A DNA stretch of 64,000 nucleotides from Byssochlamys sp. IMV 00236. Taxonomy: Eukaryota > Ascomycota > Eurotiomycetes > Eurotiales > Thermoascaceae. The position numbers were made by a program, and so were the translations under genes. The stretch spans positions 558,001 to 622,000 of the forward strand of contig MSJH02000698.1 in NCBI GenBank assembly GCA_001931875.2, in the 5' to 3' direction. The notes below the pieces were generated by a model, which was not told the origin of the DNA, did no database searches, and saw only the letters and a program-made list of their open reading frames with translations. Below are positions 9,862 through 21,762 of this stretch, piece by piece. Each line of letters opens with the position of its first letter. Positions within the stretch are counted from its first letter, which is position 1.

Positions 9862-12800
9862 ATGAATAACGAGGATTTTGTGATCGTTGAAAACCCCAAT
9901 GAGTTGTATCACCTTCCCAAGCTGGGGTCAGTAGCTAATTAACACTCAGCCTGAGCAAGAGAGATGCATCCTGCCCCGACGAGGAGGCACGCAAACAGAA
10001 TGGAGTCACTCCCAAAGACGTCGCTGCCATTCGGTCGTGGCTGTCGCCCACTGATTTCGACTCCGACGGGAGTGAGTATCGCAAACATCTGAATGCCTAT
10101 GCCCCAGGAACCGGCGACTGGCTTGTTCAGGCTGAAACGTACCAGAAATGGCACGACTTGACCGAGACCACTCCCGGGGGCCTCTGGATCCAGGGCATCC
10201 CAGGCAGTGGTAAATCAGTCATCGCAGCCCGGTTGATCCAGAGATTGAAAGAGGAAGAGACGGCGCCCGTGGTCTTCTTCTTCGCCCGTCGCATTATCAA
10301 GTCCAACAGCCACCCCCAGAATCTCGTCCGGGACTGCTTGTACCAGCTGCTGGACCATAGTATCCCTCTCCAAGCGCGACTGAAGGACCTGCGGAAGCAG
10401 AATTCCAGCATCGAGTATACCCCTTTCCAGGAGCTTTGGCGGGCCTTTCTCTTCGCTCTGTCGACTCTTCCTCGCGCGTATGTCGTCATTGACGCCTTGG
10501 ATGAGCTCGCTGTTGAACAGAACGGTTTCCTCACTCTCCTTCTGGAGCTCGCACAGATGAGCCCGCAATTGATAAAGCTCATTATAACGAGCCGGCCTGT
10601 CTCACACCTGGTGGACACCCTGAGAGGACCCTCATTAGGCCTCATTCGGCTGACGAAACGCGCTGTTGAGAGTGATATCGCGACGTATATCGGTCAGCGG
10701 CTCGTCCAGCAAGAGCAAAGCCCTTTCACAGAGGAGCAGCAGGTGCGAATTAAAGAGACTATCTGCCAAAAAGCCCAGGGACTGTTCCTCTACTCCCGGC
10801 TCATGCTTGACCAGCTCATGCAACCATCTACTACACCCGTAGACCGGCATCTCCAGCGATTGCCCGAGTCCCTCGAGGACATGTACGTAAATCTCCTGCA
10901 TGAGCACGCTACGCGGTCCAGCGCCGGCCTGCCCTTCCAGTCATGGCTCCTGTCCTGGATTACGCATTCCACTCGGCCGCTGCGAGTAACTGAGCTCGCG
11001 GCACTCGCCCTCTCTACACCCGATCGAGCCGGTCTCAAGAACGACCAAGACGCGAAATTGATGGTCCGGACGGCCTGTGGCCCCTTGCTAGAAATCCTCG
11101 AGAATGAGACCGTCCAGGTAATCCACCACTCCTTCACAGAATTTCTCCTCGACGGCCACCGGCCAAGTGCAAACGAATCCAACTCCAATGCATGGTTTCC
11201 TGCGTTCGCACCAACTGCCACCCATCGCTCCTTGACGCTATCCATCATCAATTACCTCCTCTCCGGCTGCTTCACCTCGTGGGAGTTTGACTGGAGAGAG
11301 TATGGAGGCAATGGCTTTGAGAAACCACATCATGAAGTGATGCTCCAGTTCCCCTTCCTGCAGTATGCCGTGCAGAATCTCCTCGACCATGCGGCGAGCT
11401 GCGATGTTGAAGATCTAGAGCTCATGCAGGCACTGGATCGTCTGTTTGATACTGATCCTGAAACTTTTAACGCCTGGTTGGACTTCTGGTTCGCTTCTAT
11501 GGCTGAGCACGTCCCTGAAGACTTCAAGCCTATCCACGTGGCTGCGCGCGCTGGCCTCTCGCGTTATACAGCACATCTCATTGCTAAAGGCGAAGACCCA
11601 AATGTTTGCGATGAGAATTGCCACTCGCCCGCCGCCCTCGCGGCTATGAATGGTAACGCAGACACACTGGGTGTGCTCCTCGATTCTCAAGCGACCTTCA
11701 CGGACTACGACATCGAAGGCTTAGCACCCATCCACTACGCCGCGAAAGGCGGCCACATTGATGTCTTGCAGCGACTACTGGACGCTGATACTGATCCGTT
11801 ATATCCGCAGGGCCCTGGCAATAGGTCGGGATACACCAAACCCGGTAAGACGCCAATCGAGTACGCTTGTCAATGGGGGAATACCGAGGCAGCGACATTG
11901 CTGCTCCAGCACATGGACGAAGCCATGCGCTGTCGCGTTCTGCCGCATTGGGCTGCTGTTAATGGCCAGGCGAATACCCTGCGTGCTCTCCTAGAATATC
12001 CCGAGATCAGAGCCAATATCCATGTGAAAGATACCGGTGGGAACATGGCTCTGTATCTTGCAGCGTGCGCTGACTCCGCTCCGACTGTTGACCTCCTGCT
12101 TAAGGATGGAGCTGATGTGCGTGTTCGCTCCTCGGGCTCGGGGAGCAACGGCAGCAGATGGGCTGGTTATTCTGAAGCCCCCCGCGGTTGTTGGACGGCG
12201 CTCCAGGGGTGGGCGAACGGGAATGCGTCGTGGTACAAGCGGTACCAGACCAGCGAGGACGAGTGGGAGCGAGTAGGGGAGTTGCTGATCAAAGCAGGAA
12301 GTGATATTGAAGCGCGAGATGACAAGGGCAAGACGGTGTTATTCTACTGGGGCATGCATGGTCGCTCCGGCGCGCGCTTTGCTTCCTTTCTACTCCGGCA
12401 TGGCGCCGATGCCCGGGCTCTTGACAATGACGGAAATACAATCCTGCACGACAGCCTCTCCTATCATCAAGCTGGTGCGACAATGCGCCTCCTGGTCGAT
12501 GCCGGGGCGAATATCAACCACGCGCGGAAGACGGACGGCGTGACGCCCCTGATCAGCGCAGCAAAAAAACAGTTCGAGGGCGTAAAGTTGTTCACTGGCT
12601 GTGGCGCTGATCCGAACCTGCAAGACGCAGATGGGAATACAGCACTGCATTGGATCTGCAAGTCGTGGGTACCGGGTTTGGCGACGTTGCGAGAATGGCT
12701 GCAGTTCGTGGATCCCACGATTCGCAACAACGCAGGCCAGACGTGCATATACAATCTGCGGTTTGGGAACGACGGGTACGAGCGTGTGCAGGCTATTCCA

Positions 12801-15800
12801 CTGTTCATTGAGAAGGGCCTGGATCTGGAATCGCGCGATCAGAAAGGGCGAACGGCCTTGTTAGCGGCTTGCGAGAATGGCCAGCAGCATTTTATCACTG
12901 CCTTGTTGCGACATGGGGCGTCTGCGACGGCGACTGACTTTGAGAATAAGACTTGTATGGCTCCCTATTGCTTCACTTTTTCTATTTCCTACAGAGCAGC
13001 TCGTTGATGAAGTTAGGTTTACACATCCTAGGACAAGTACTGCTGTCCAGTATAGACCACGGAAAGAAGGATCGCAAAATAGCAGTGGACGTGTGGTCTC
13101 GTCTCATAGAAGCCGGGGCAAATATCGGCGCGGTCGACAACCAAGGAAACACGGCCTTCCACGACGCCATCAAAACAGACGACTACTTCCGGCCCGTGCA
13201 GGTGCGACTTGAGGCTCTCCTTGAACTGGGTGCGAATCCCAATACAGCTGACAACCAAGGACGGACGGTTCTGCATAAGATTTCTTCTCTTCCTGGTCAG
13301 CCCTTTGCGGACCGCTTTGACTGGCTTCAGAAGGCAGGAATAAGTCTTGACCTCCATGCGCGAGATAATCAAGGATTCATGCCGATTCATTGCGCAGCAG
13401 CAGCAGCAGATGTCAATGTGTTGAAGCTCGCGAAGGCCGGTGCAGACCTTCAGGCTCGCATATACAACGGCTTTAATGTACTACATCTCTCGGCCAGTGC
13501 TGGACAGGCCAGTGCCCTGGGACTGCTGTGCAAGCTGTACACGGACAACGGATGGGATATCAACCAGCAAGACGAGAATGGTCGATCTCCATTGCACTAC
13601 GCCGCTGCATCTGGCAGCTCCGAATGCGTCTTCTACCTCCTCCAGGCCGGGGCGTTTGTCAACGCACAAGACTGTCAAGGACTGACGCCACTCCATACGG
13701 CGACTGAGTACCAAATCGACGTTTCCGCGGCGAGACAGGCCCGCAGGAAAGCCGGGTTCCCGTATGGCGGGGGCAGAGGGCGTTCTTGGGATGGCCTCCA
13801 GCGATTGATGGACCTGAGACGCGATAGTCCTGTTCACAAGGCTCCAGAAGCTGTGAGGGCTGCTGTTGCTGTCGAGGACGAAGTACAGATGGTTCAGGAT
13901 TCCGTCCGCCTGCTGCTCGCTGCGGGAGCTGATCGAAATCTGCGTGATAGATCTGGGTGGACAGCCTATGATCTGGCTGTCTACCTGGACCGGGGAGATG
14001 TAGCTGCTATCTTAGAACCCTCGCCGGAGAGTGGTGATGGTCAGCACACGTCCGTTCCATTCCGTTGGTGTTCTCTTGGGGGGATTGATGCCAACAAAAT
14101 CGTCGAGCAACTCGATGTCGACAACTGCGATCCCTACACTGTGCTCCATGCGGCCCTCTCGCAGCGAAATGAAACCCTGGTAGCAGCCCTCCTGGACGCT
14201 GGAGTAGATCCAGCTGTCCCTGGGCCCGACGGGCTGACACCAGTCCACTACGTTGCTTTCTGGGGTCTTATCTCAGTCATGAAGTTGATGGCACGCTATA
14301 TCAAAGACCTGAATTCCATCAACCCGCCGCTCCTCCATGCGGCCCTCTGTCGAGAGCAGTCGAATATCCAGATGGTTGATCTCTTGATGAGCCACGGCGC
14401 CAACGTCAACGCCCACTTCCAAGCCCCTCTGGACAGTGGTACCTGGACCGCGATGGCGTCAGGCTATAACGCAGTGCACATGCTCGCTGCCGGAGAACGC
14501 TGGTGGCACATCACGGCGCTCCAGTCCCTCTGCAAGGCCGGGGCTGACCTCGAAGCCGTCGATTCTCACGGGCGAACAGTCCTGCAGTGCGCCCTTACGG
14601 CGGACAACTCCGTCCTCCACGGCGCCTGGCAAGAGGACACATTGGATACCATCCTCGCCCATGGGGCCAACATCAACGCGCAATCTCCCGAGGATGGATC
14701 GACGGCATTGCAACGCGCACTAAAATACCGCTGGGGACGGCCCATGATCGAGCGACTCCTCCGCCATGGCGCTGAGATCAACCTCGGCCACGTCCCAGCC
14801 ATTCATGCCGCCGTCGAGAGCCTGAGTATCGGAGCCTGCGAGGCCATACTCGACGCCGGGGCCGATCCGAACACCTTCCGTCACCGGCCAAAGGGGCAGC
14901 ACCGATATTTTGCCCACACCGAGGGACCACACCTCGAAACGCCGCTTCTTGCCGCTGCTATGAAGAGCTCATACGAATATGACCACGAAGACGACGAGCT
15001 TGATAAGCGGGCCCCGATAATATCCATCCTTCTTCAACGTGGAGCTGATCCCCTCCTTGAAATTCCCGGCGAGAGCACCACCACCACCGTCTTCCATGAG
15101 ATCTGCCACTACCACGGCATCGTGTCGCCCTTTCTCAAGGCCGGTATTGACTTGGAGAGGACCAACGCAGCCGGCCTAACCCCGCTTCTCGTGTCGTGTG
15201 CGTCGCCAAAGAGATTAAAGAACTCTCTAAGGCACGAGTCGACTCCTATCGAACTCATCAATGCAGGGGCCAACATCCACGCAGTCAGTCCCCAGGGCTC
15301 AAGCGCACTACATCTGGCCGCTGAATCCGGACTCTGTGAGACCCTCTCGTTGCTTATCGAAAAAGGGGCGCTTGTCTCAGCGACGAACAATGCAGGACTC
15401 ACCCCGTTGTACTACGCCGTGAAATACCGGCAGACCATGGACTCCGTGCGCTTGACGAAGACTCTCCTCGCAGCTGGGGCAGATCCGCTGTTCACAGGTC
15501 CGAACGGTGAAAATGCACTGCATATCCTCGCTCCGTCGCTGATGCAGTTCAGCCCGGCGGGGTCCTACGAGAGCAACTACCAGTGTGACGATGATTTTGA
15601 TTATCTTGCGGAGTCCAAAGCGTTGTATAAGACCTTTACTGACAGCGGCTGTGATCGTAATGCCCGAGACAATGAGGGCAACACCCCTCTCTTCCTGTAT
15701 GTGCAAGAGGTGAAGGAGGAATGTGAAGTCATCAATACCGTCCCACCTGCAGAAGAGGATGTCCGGGAGATGTTTGACACGCATGACGTCTTTGCGGTCA

Positions 15801-16006
15801 ACAATGATGGAGATACGCTGCTTCATGCAATAGCAAGCAGAGAGGAGGCGGAACGCAGTGAGGAGGATGCTGTCTTCCTTTTTCAGGAACTGCTAGCGAG
15901 GGGACTCGATGCGAGACGAGAGAATAACAAGGGGCTGAGCGCTTTGGACGTTGCTATGGCTTATGGTAAACAGGGGATTTTGGAGCTTTTTGAGAGGGAG
16001 GAGTGA
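9862..16006 (+). CDS. NACHT-ankyrin NLR-like protein, 2012 aa
   Basis: Signal-transducing NTPase of the STAND class, typical of fungal recognition or incompatibility repertoires. Proposed exons 9862-9905, 9950-12954 and 13017-16006 stay in phase for 2012 aa. The N-terminus is short and carries no recognised effector domain. The fungal pre-NACHT motif follows (LSPTDFDSDGSEYRKHLNAY, TGDW), then NACHT: P-loop GIPGSGKS at 97-104, a VVIDALDEL Walker B and IITSRPVS sensor region. After a helical region (about 260-530), ankyrin repeats run from about 540 to the end, roughly 30 units, many degenerate with insertions. The 62-nt intron at 12955-13016 restores the repeat phrase NKTCLHILG; reading through it splits the gene in two. 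The first intron (44 nt) is short and less sure. The first ATG of this frame was chosen as start. Confidence 0.88.
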
Positions 16007-16727
16007 TTCCTCTTGATATTTCGGGGAGATGTCTTGGATGATCCAGCATATGCTTACTATTCCGATCTTCTTCATGTTGTTACGGTCGTAGAAGTATACT
16101 ATCAGCTTTCGAAACGCGCCATATCTTCTTAGAAATGACATATCTCAGATTAAGATCAACCAGCTGAATTTGGTTGTGAGGGACGCCATTTTTGGTGTTA
16201 TCCTGGAGTTGAAACAGACTAAAGCTCACCGAGGTCGAGCGCGAGTTAGTTAAAAGATCAGTCCAAGAGGTGACTAAAGAGTGCTTAGCGGGTGCAGAAT
16301 ATCTATGCAGAACATTTTAAGGCAGCAGCTCGCCGCTGAGAGTTATGGGTGGAAATGCAGCTGTTTATAGCCTCAGTAGCAGTTATTTTCGGCATTGATT
16401 TCATAGGTCCTAACATTCTAGTTGTAAATAAGATTATTATTTGAAACCATAAAGCGTCTATTCCCAGCAGTTCATATGAAAACCACTTATAGTCCTAGGA
16501 ATCGTGGTTGTAACTAACACATGCCAGGATCAGCCAGCGACGGGGTTTTCCGACAGAAGCGTAGATACCTAGGCGATTTTTCTTTGTTTAGAAAATTTCC
16601 AATCTCTGCTCATGAAAAGCTCTCGATCACCAGTCAGTCTATCTACGCCCTATGCATTCGAAGACTCTTGTCAAGGTTCCAAGGAACTAGTCATCTGCAT
16701 CACAACCAATCTGGAAAATTTAGCAAA

Positions 16728-17486
16728 ATGTCCAAAATCGAAATCGAGCGCAAGTTCATCTACAACCCTGCTCTCTTTGCATCTTTAACAAAGGGATCTG
16801 GCAATCCTCCTTTCACAAAGCTGGAAATCAAAGGAGAACGGAAAATACACGATATCTACTACGACGCCCCTCTCGCGTCCACCGTTGATGGAAACCTCAC
16901 TGCTGGAGGTCCTACGCGTTGTATTCTCGAAAGAAACGGAATATGGATCAGGCAGCGCAATAAGCTATGGGAGGCCAAACAGCGTCTTATCCTTCCGCAT
17001 CAGAAACACCAAAAGAGAGAAAGCCAGAACGAGGCTTCTACTGAACCTTCACCATCAGTAACAACTGCTGAGAAAGGACACGACTATTATCTCCGCACAG
17101 CTTTCAAGGAACTCACCAGTCCACGAGCTATCCATGATCTAGTGAAGACTTACATCCCTTCTGCGCCAGGGGCTGATGTCTATTTTGGTTTACGGCCCAT
17201 TGCGGATTTCGAAACGAAGCGGGTGCTAGCTATCGCTGATGGGCGGTTCGAGATTGCGTTGGATCGTACCTCTTTCGGACACTCAGTTGGAGAAGTGGAG
17301 CTGTTGGTGGATAGGGGACAGGAAGTGCAGGCTCAGAGGGATATTGATGAGTTTATGGAGATGTATCGCTGGTTTTTCTTCCCTGATAAGGCAGAAAGTG
17401 AAGAAGAATTGGAGGGGATGAAAAAGGAGTATATGCTCCAGGGGAAGTTGTCTGCGTATTTTGAAAAGTTCCCTATTAAGTTTTGA
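16728..17486 (+). CDS. CYTH-domain (thiamine-triphosphatase-like) protein
   Basis: CYTH enzymes hydrolyse or cyclise triphosphate compounds inside a beta-barrel tunnel using Mg2+. From the ATG at 16728 the protein is 252 aa and begins MSKIEIERKF, placing the defining E-x-E-x-K motif (E5, E7, K9) at the very N-terminus as in the family. Further supporting features are the DIYYDAP strand, a WIRQRNKLWEAK basic strand, ETKRVLAIADGRFEIALD, and the VGEVELLVD acidic strand. This arrangement fits eukaryotic thiamine triphosphatase; the substrate could also be tripolyphosphate or a nucleoside triphosphate. The frame is open upstream to an ATG at 16521, which would add 69 residues with a basic character (possible organelle signal); I prefer the internal start. 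A Gln/Glu/Ser insertion near residues 90-120 is extra to the core. The gene converges on the UMP/CMP-kinase-like gene, 176 bp away. Confidence 0.82.
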   Translation: MSKIEIERKFIYNPALFASLTKGSGNPPFTKLEIKGERKIHDIYYDAPLASTVDGNLTAGGPTRCILERNGIWIRQRNKLWEAKQRLILPHQKHQKRESQNEASTEPSPSVTTAEKGHDYYLRTAFKELTSPRAIHDLVKTYIPSAPGADVYFGLRPIADFETKRVLAIADGRFEIALDRTSFGHSVGEVELLVDRGQEVQAQRDIDEFMEMYRWFFFPDKAESEEELEGMKKEYMLQGKLSAYFEKFPIKF

Positions 17487-17662
17487 AAGTGGATAGGTGT
17501 TTCGTTCGCAGTTGGGGGTTGTTCTTGTGGATATTATGGGCATGTGGTGAAGGGCATGCTCGAGTGAAAAGCGTAGAAGAGGAAATATTCAATATCTCAT
17601 TTCTATTGCTTTTTAAAATCATATCTAATCTGACTCTCATTTCATCTACAACGCGACATCAT

Positions 17663-18617
17663 CTAAGACGCAACGACAATCAAGTAAAAGTCATAAATCC
17701 TTCCCCATCCCAATTCATAAGTTGCTACATCACACGTCAAACCAGATATCGGTGACAGGTTTTTCAGACATGGGAGACATACCTCAAGCTTGTTCTTGAC
17801 ATCCTCATAGGCTTCGTCCAGGTCACCACTACAGTTGAACTGATGGTCCAGTTTAGTAACTCCAGAACTCAAAATATAATATCTAAACACACCAATGATT
17901 CATATTTGGACATGCTTACCTCGACCAGTCTACTAATACCTCTCATAGAATGGACACATGGCATAGTCTCCGTCTCAAATTGGACGTAACGCTTGCAGAA
18001 TGCCTCTATGTTGTCATCGATTCGGTTCGAAGTCTGGCCCCGAGCGAGAACGCGACGTTCCATTGTCTCACTGTCGCAAGAGAAATATAGGGCGTATTTG
18101 GGCGGACAGAACTTCAAAAGATAGGTTTTTTAGCACAACTCTCATTTGAAAAATCCGAAATATGGTATCAGTGCACGAGGATAGGTAGACTTACATCGTG
18201 CTGGAACATCATCATTTGGTCCTGACTACGAGGAAATCCGTCCAGGAGAACGGGGCCAGTTGTTCTGGACAACTCTTTCCCAAGAGCGTTTGCAACCACG
18301 TAATTCGGCATCAGTCTTCCTTCTCGCATTGCGTCTTCCATGTCAATCAGATGTGGGTCATCTCGAAGAAGATCGCCGACGCAGACGTGTAAGAGACCGA
18401 GATCGTGTGCCAGTCGAGCACAGATTGTGCCTTTGCCAGCGCCAGGACCACCTGCATGGTTGGATATCAGTAGCCTGTTATGAAAGATGAAGACATGGAG
18501 TAAGTACTAACCGAAGACATAGTAGAAGTCTCTCTTCATGGGAGGCCGTTCATCCAACCGACGACGGAAATCCATGACAGGAAATGCCAGAGGGTATTGC
18601 TGCTGATACAGCCCCAT
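17663..18617 (-). CDS. UMP/CMP-kinase-like nucleoside monophosphate kinase
   Basis: Phosphorylates pyrimidine monophosphates with ATP in this family. Exons 18617-18512, 18451-18195 and 18111-17920 join in phase. The P-loop GGPGAGKGT is created exactly at the first splice junction. Then come GDLLRDD, LLDGFPRSQDQ (NMP-binding), CPPKYALYFSC, and the LID region RGQTSNRIDDN; these are adenylate/UMP-kinase family signatures. It differs from ordinary housekeeping UMP kinases in several of these segments, so it may be a specialised paralogue. The last exon carries TKLDHQFNCSGDLDEAYEDVK, but no standard GT-AG pair joins it in frame to VEG/RLVE; either a weak GTATTA donor near 17935 is used or there is an indel. 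The end is therefore approximate, and the C-terminus from about 17785 down may be intron. It is 3.1 kb from viperin. Confidence 0.75.
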
Positions 18618-19668
18618 TGTTTATGCTATCTCGTGCCTAGGCAGATCTTTGGTTGGAAAGAGGGAAAGATTGACTCTCTAGTTATTCCAAGACGATGACT
18701 TACCACATATATATGGAATTGCTTATTGCATATCTCTCTTCATGGACAGGCGGTAGTTACCATTGATTCCATTATTCCATTACAAATGCCCGGATTTTGC
18801 CATCTAAAACAAGGAAATGTGAGTTATTATTCATTGTGCGAAATGAGGACAAGGCGGAGATATCCTGCAGAGTAGAATGCCGCCTTCAATATCGGGCAAT
18901 ATAAAGGACCTCATTGTCTATACCTAATTAAATCGAGGGAAGCAGACAAGCAGCAGAGCAGTCAATTACGATGTGAATATACATAGTGAAGGAGCATTTT
19001 TACCTTGAGTGACCAATAGATCACACGCCAATTGCATTACTCCTTTAAGCCCTTCTAATTCTAGCATGTGTTTTCTCTACGGGCCCCAAACGATGATGTA
19101 TGTATCCATCTCTATTTTCGAATAGAATTATGGCTTGAGCGATTCTGATATCTTATCTACTCATGCTTCCTGTTCTTAGTACTCACCTTCCGTATTGTTC
19201 TACCACTCCCCTTGATATTTGGACTTGAATACATCGTAGCGATCGAATTCTCACATCTCAGTTATACCAGCGGCGTATATCACCAACTGCACTACGGAGT
19301 AAAGCCGATAATTATTGTATATAGTATATCCTCACCCCTCCGCATTCTGCAGCTAAATTGTACTAGGCGTTAGCGGGGTTGCGGGGCGTTGGTTAACAGG
19401 CTCCATAAGGCGTGTTTTGTGGTCTTTTCCAGACCAAATCCCGGCCGATCTTCGACGGCCGCTTAGAGTCATTCAGCAATGGGGTCTGACTCCGAAGTTA
19501 AATATTTTCTCGATTGTATTTTCAGTCGATTTTGTTCCTGAATGAAGCACTGCAGCAAGTGAATCGAGATCTCTCCTTCTGTGAATGTCTCTATGCAGTA
19601 GCGGGGTCTAATCTGCTTATCTTCTCTATTTTCACCGACAAAAAGTCGGGGTCCCCGCAGTTGCAACG
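18618..19668. other. Intergenic region between divergent kinase and transporter genes
   Basis: About 1.05 kb with no supported gene or RNA. It must hold the promoters of both divergent genes; no clear TATA box or operator-like repeat was recognised. Confidence 0.5.
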
Positions 19669-21088
19669 ATGTCCGATTCACAATCCGGGGTAGAAACGCA
19701 GGGAATCGCCCACTGTGTCAATTCAGATAAACCTGAAGAAGCTGCAATTAGATCGGATTCCGAATGTCACCATGAGAAATCTATTTCAGAGCCGACACTC
19801 GTCGTTCCATTATCAAGTCATCCCCCACCACCGAATGGAGGTGTCGTGGCCTGGCGTCAAGTCCTCGCAGGCCACCTCGTTGTATTCAACACCTGGGGAT
19901 ATGCCAATAGTTTCGGAATTTTCCAGGCCTACTACTCGTCATGGCTCTCTCTTCCCGCGTCCACTATTTCCTGGATCGGCAGCATCCAGCTCTTCTTGAT
20001 ATTTCTCATCGGCTCTGTTTCGGGATCCGCCTTGGACAAAGGATATTACCGCTGGGTGCTAATATCCGGAAGCATATTACAGGTGCTCGGTATATTCATG
20101 ACGAGCCTCTGCACGCGATACTGGCAGCTATTTCTCGCGCAGGGCATATGTCAGGGTCTGGGAAATGGCCTCATCTTCTGTCCGACAATTGCGCTGGTTT
20201 CGACCTACTTCACGACAAAACGGACCATTGCTATCTCGTCAGCTGCGAGCGGCGCCGCAACTGGGGGAATTGTCTTTCCCCTGATCGCACAACAGCTGTT
20301 GCCTCGCATTGGCTTCCCCTGGACAGTTCGTATCATGGCGTTCGTAGTCCTCTTCAACACGGCGGTGGTGGTATCTACTATCCAAACACGGATTCCACCA
20401 CGCAAGACTGGCAAGCTCATCGACCTTGCAGCCTTTAAGGAGTTGCCATATCTACTTTTTACAATCGGCATGTTCTTTACACTATGGGCTACTTATTTTG
20501 CTTATTACTACGTGAGTCATCCTTCCCGTTGCATAAGCAATGCCAATGAAATCCACTTATGATTATATCGACATCTAGGTTCGCCCATACGCACTCGATA
20601 TCCTGCACGTATCACAAACTACATCATTCCACATCCTCCTTATTTTCAACGCCGTCGGAATCCCCGGTCGCGTTATCCCTGCTCTCCTTGCAGATCGCTA
20701 CTTCAGCGCTATTACAGTCCTCATCCCAGTCGTCTTCCTCTCCGCTGTATGTCTCTACGCATGGCAGTCCGTACGAGCCCTTGCGTCTGATCTAGTCTGG
20801 ATCGTGTTCCTTGGTCTCTTCGCTGCCGGGATCCAGGGTCTCTTCCCGTCAACTCTGGCCAGTTTGACGAAAGACCTGAGTAAAAGCGGCACCAGGATCG
20901 GTATGGTGTTTACGATTATTAGCGTTCCATGTCTGACAGGACCGCCGTTGGCAGGGAAGTTGATTCTAGCCGGCGGTGGTAATTATATTGGGGCACAAAT
21001 CTGGGGAGGTACGTGTTTGCTCTTGGGAGGTTCGATCCTGGTTGCGGCGAGAGGAGCGAGCGTGGGATGGCGGTGGAAAGGTTGCTGA
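19669..21088 (+). CDS. MFS transporter, monocarboxylate-transporter-like
   Basis: Two exons, 19669-20511 and 20579-21088, with a 67-nt GTGAGT intron, give 450 aa and about 12 membrane spans. The hydrophilic N-terminus (about 55 aa) leads to PPPNGGVVAWRQVLAGH and NTWGYANSFGIFQAYY, the fungal monocarboxylate-porter opening. QGLGNGLIFCP in the fourth to fifth span and RPYALDI / GIPGRVIPALLADRY after the central loop also fit. The C-terminus is short (WRWKGC). Substrate cannot be told from sequence; relatives carry mono- or dicarboxylates, riboflavin or secreted metabolites. It lies in the same direction as viperin, 675 bp upstream of it, and is divergent from the UMP/CMP-kinase-like gene, so it separates these two genes. 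Confidence 0.88.
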
Positions 21089-21680
21089 GAAGTAATGTAT
21101 ATAGAAGTTGTATATAGATTATATGGATAGAATCGACCCATTCGATGAATCAGATCGGCATGCTTTTTTTTCTTTCCTTTTTTCCCCCATAGGTGTCATG
21201 GGAAACCATCCAGTGATCATTCACTTCAAATTGTACAAACATTTACAAGACATTTGAACAAAAGAGAAAGGAGACGCTAGGTTCTGGAACTCACTAGAAC
21301 TACGTATTGCAGGTCAATCTAGAGAAAGAAACAATATAGAAGCTTGATCCTTTTTGAGGATATTACAATGAAAAGACTTTACCGCCTCATGCTCCCCGAC
21401 ATCTCCACAGAGACAAACTGAAATTGCTCAAACCATTAAGCTCTGGGACCTGCATGTGGTGTTTCAATCAAACAACTAAGCACCTATTTTTGTTGTTGAT
21501 GGGGATATAGCCGCAGATAGATAGTCATGTACTCACTGATAATACGGCTGATAAAACCCTACGCAGAGAACAATTGAATGAGTCTTATTAACTCTTACAT
21601 GCTTATGACTTTCATTGTCACAAAAGGCAAAATACCTGCCCTTTGTTCCCCTGAAGAGCTCCAGAGAGCAAGAAGGGTAT

Positions 21681-21688
21681 TATAAATA
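21681..21688 (+). promoter_or_regulatory. TATA-like box upstream of viperin
   Basis: TATAAATA lies 75-82 bp before the viperin ATG, followed by a pyrimidine-rich leader, a common fungal core promoter arrangement. Confidence 0.5.
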
Positions 21689-21762
21689 CCATCATCTCTC
21701 TTCATGATTCTCCAATAGACAAATACAAACCCCACTTCATCATCACATCCCTCTTCTTCAGC

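Noticed and set aside
13007..13020. Two separate ankyrin genes meeting near 13 kb
   Set aside because: A phase-consistent 62-nt intron restores a continuous ankyrin repeat, so one gene is more likely.
16521..16727. N-terminal extension of the CYTH protein from an upstream ATG
   Set aside because: The E-x-E-x-K motif should lie at the N-terminus; the ATG at 16728 gives that. The extension could still be an organelle signal.
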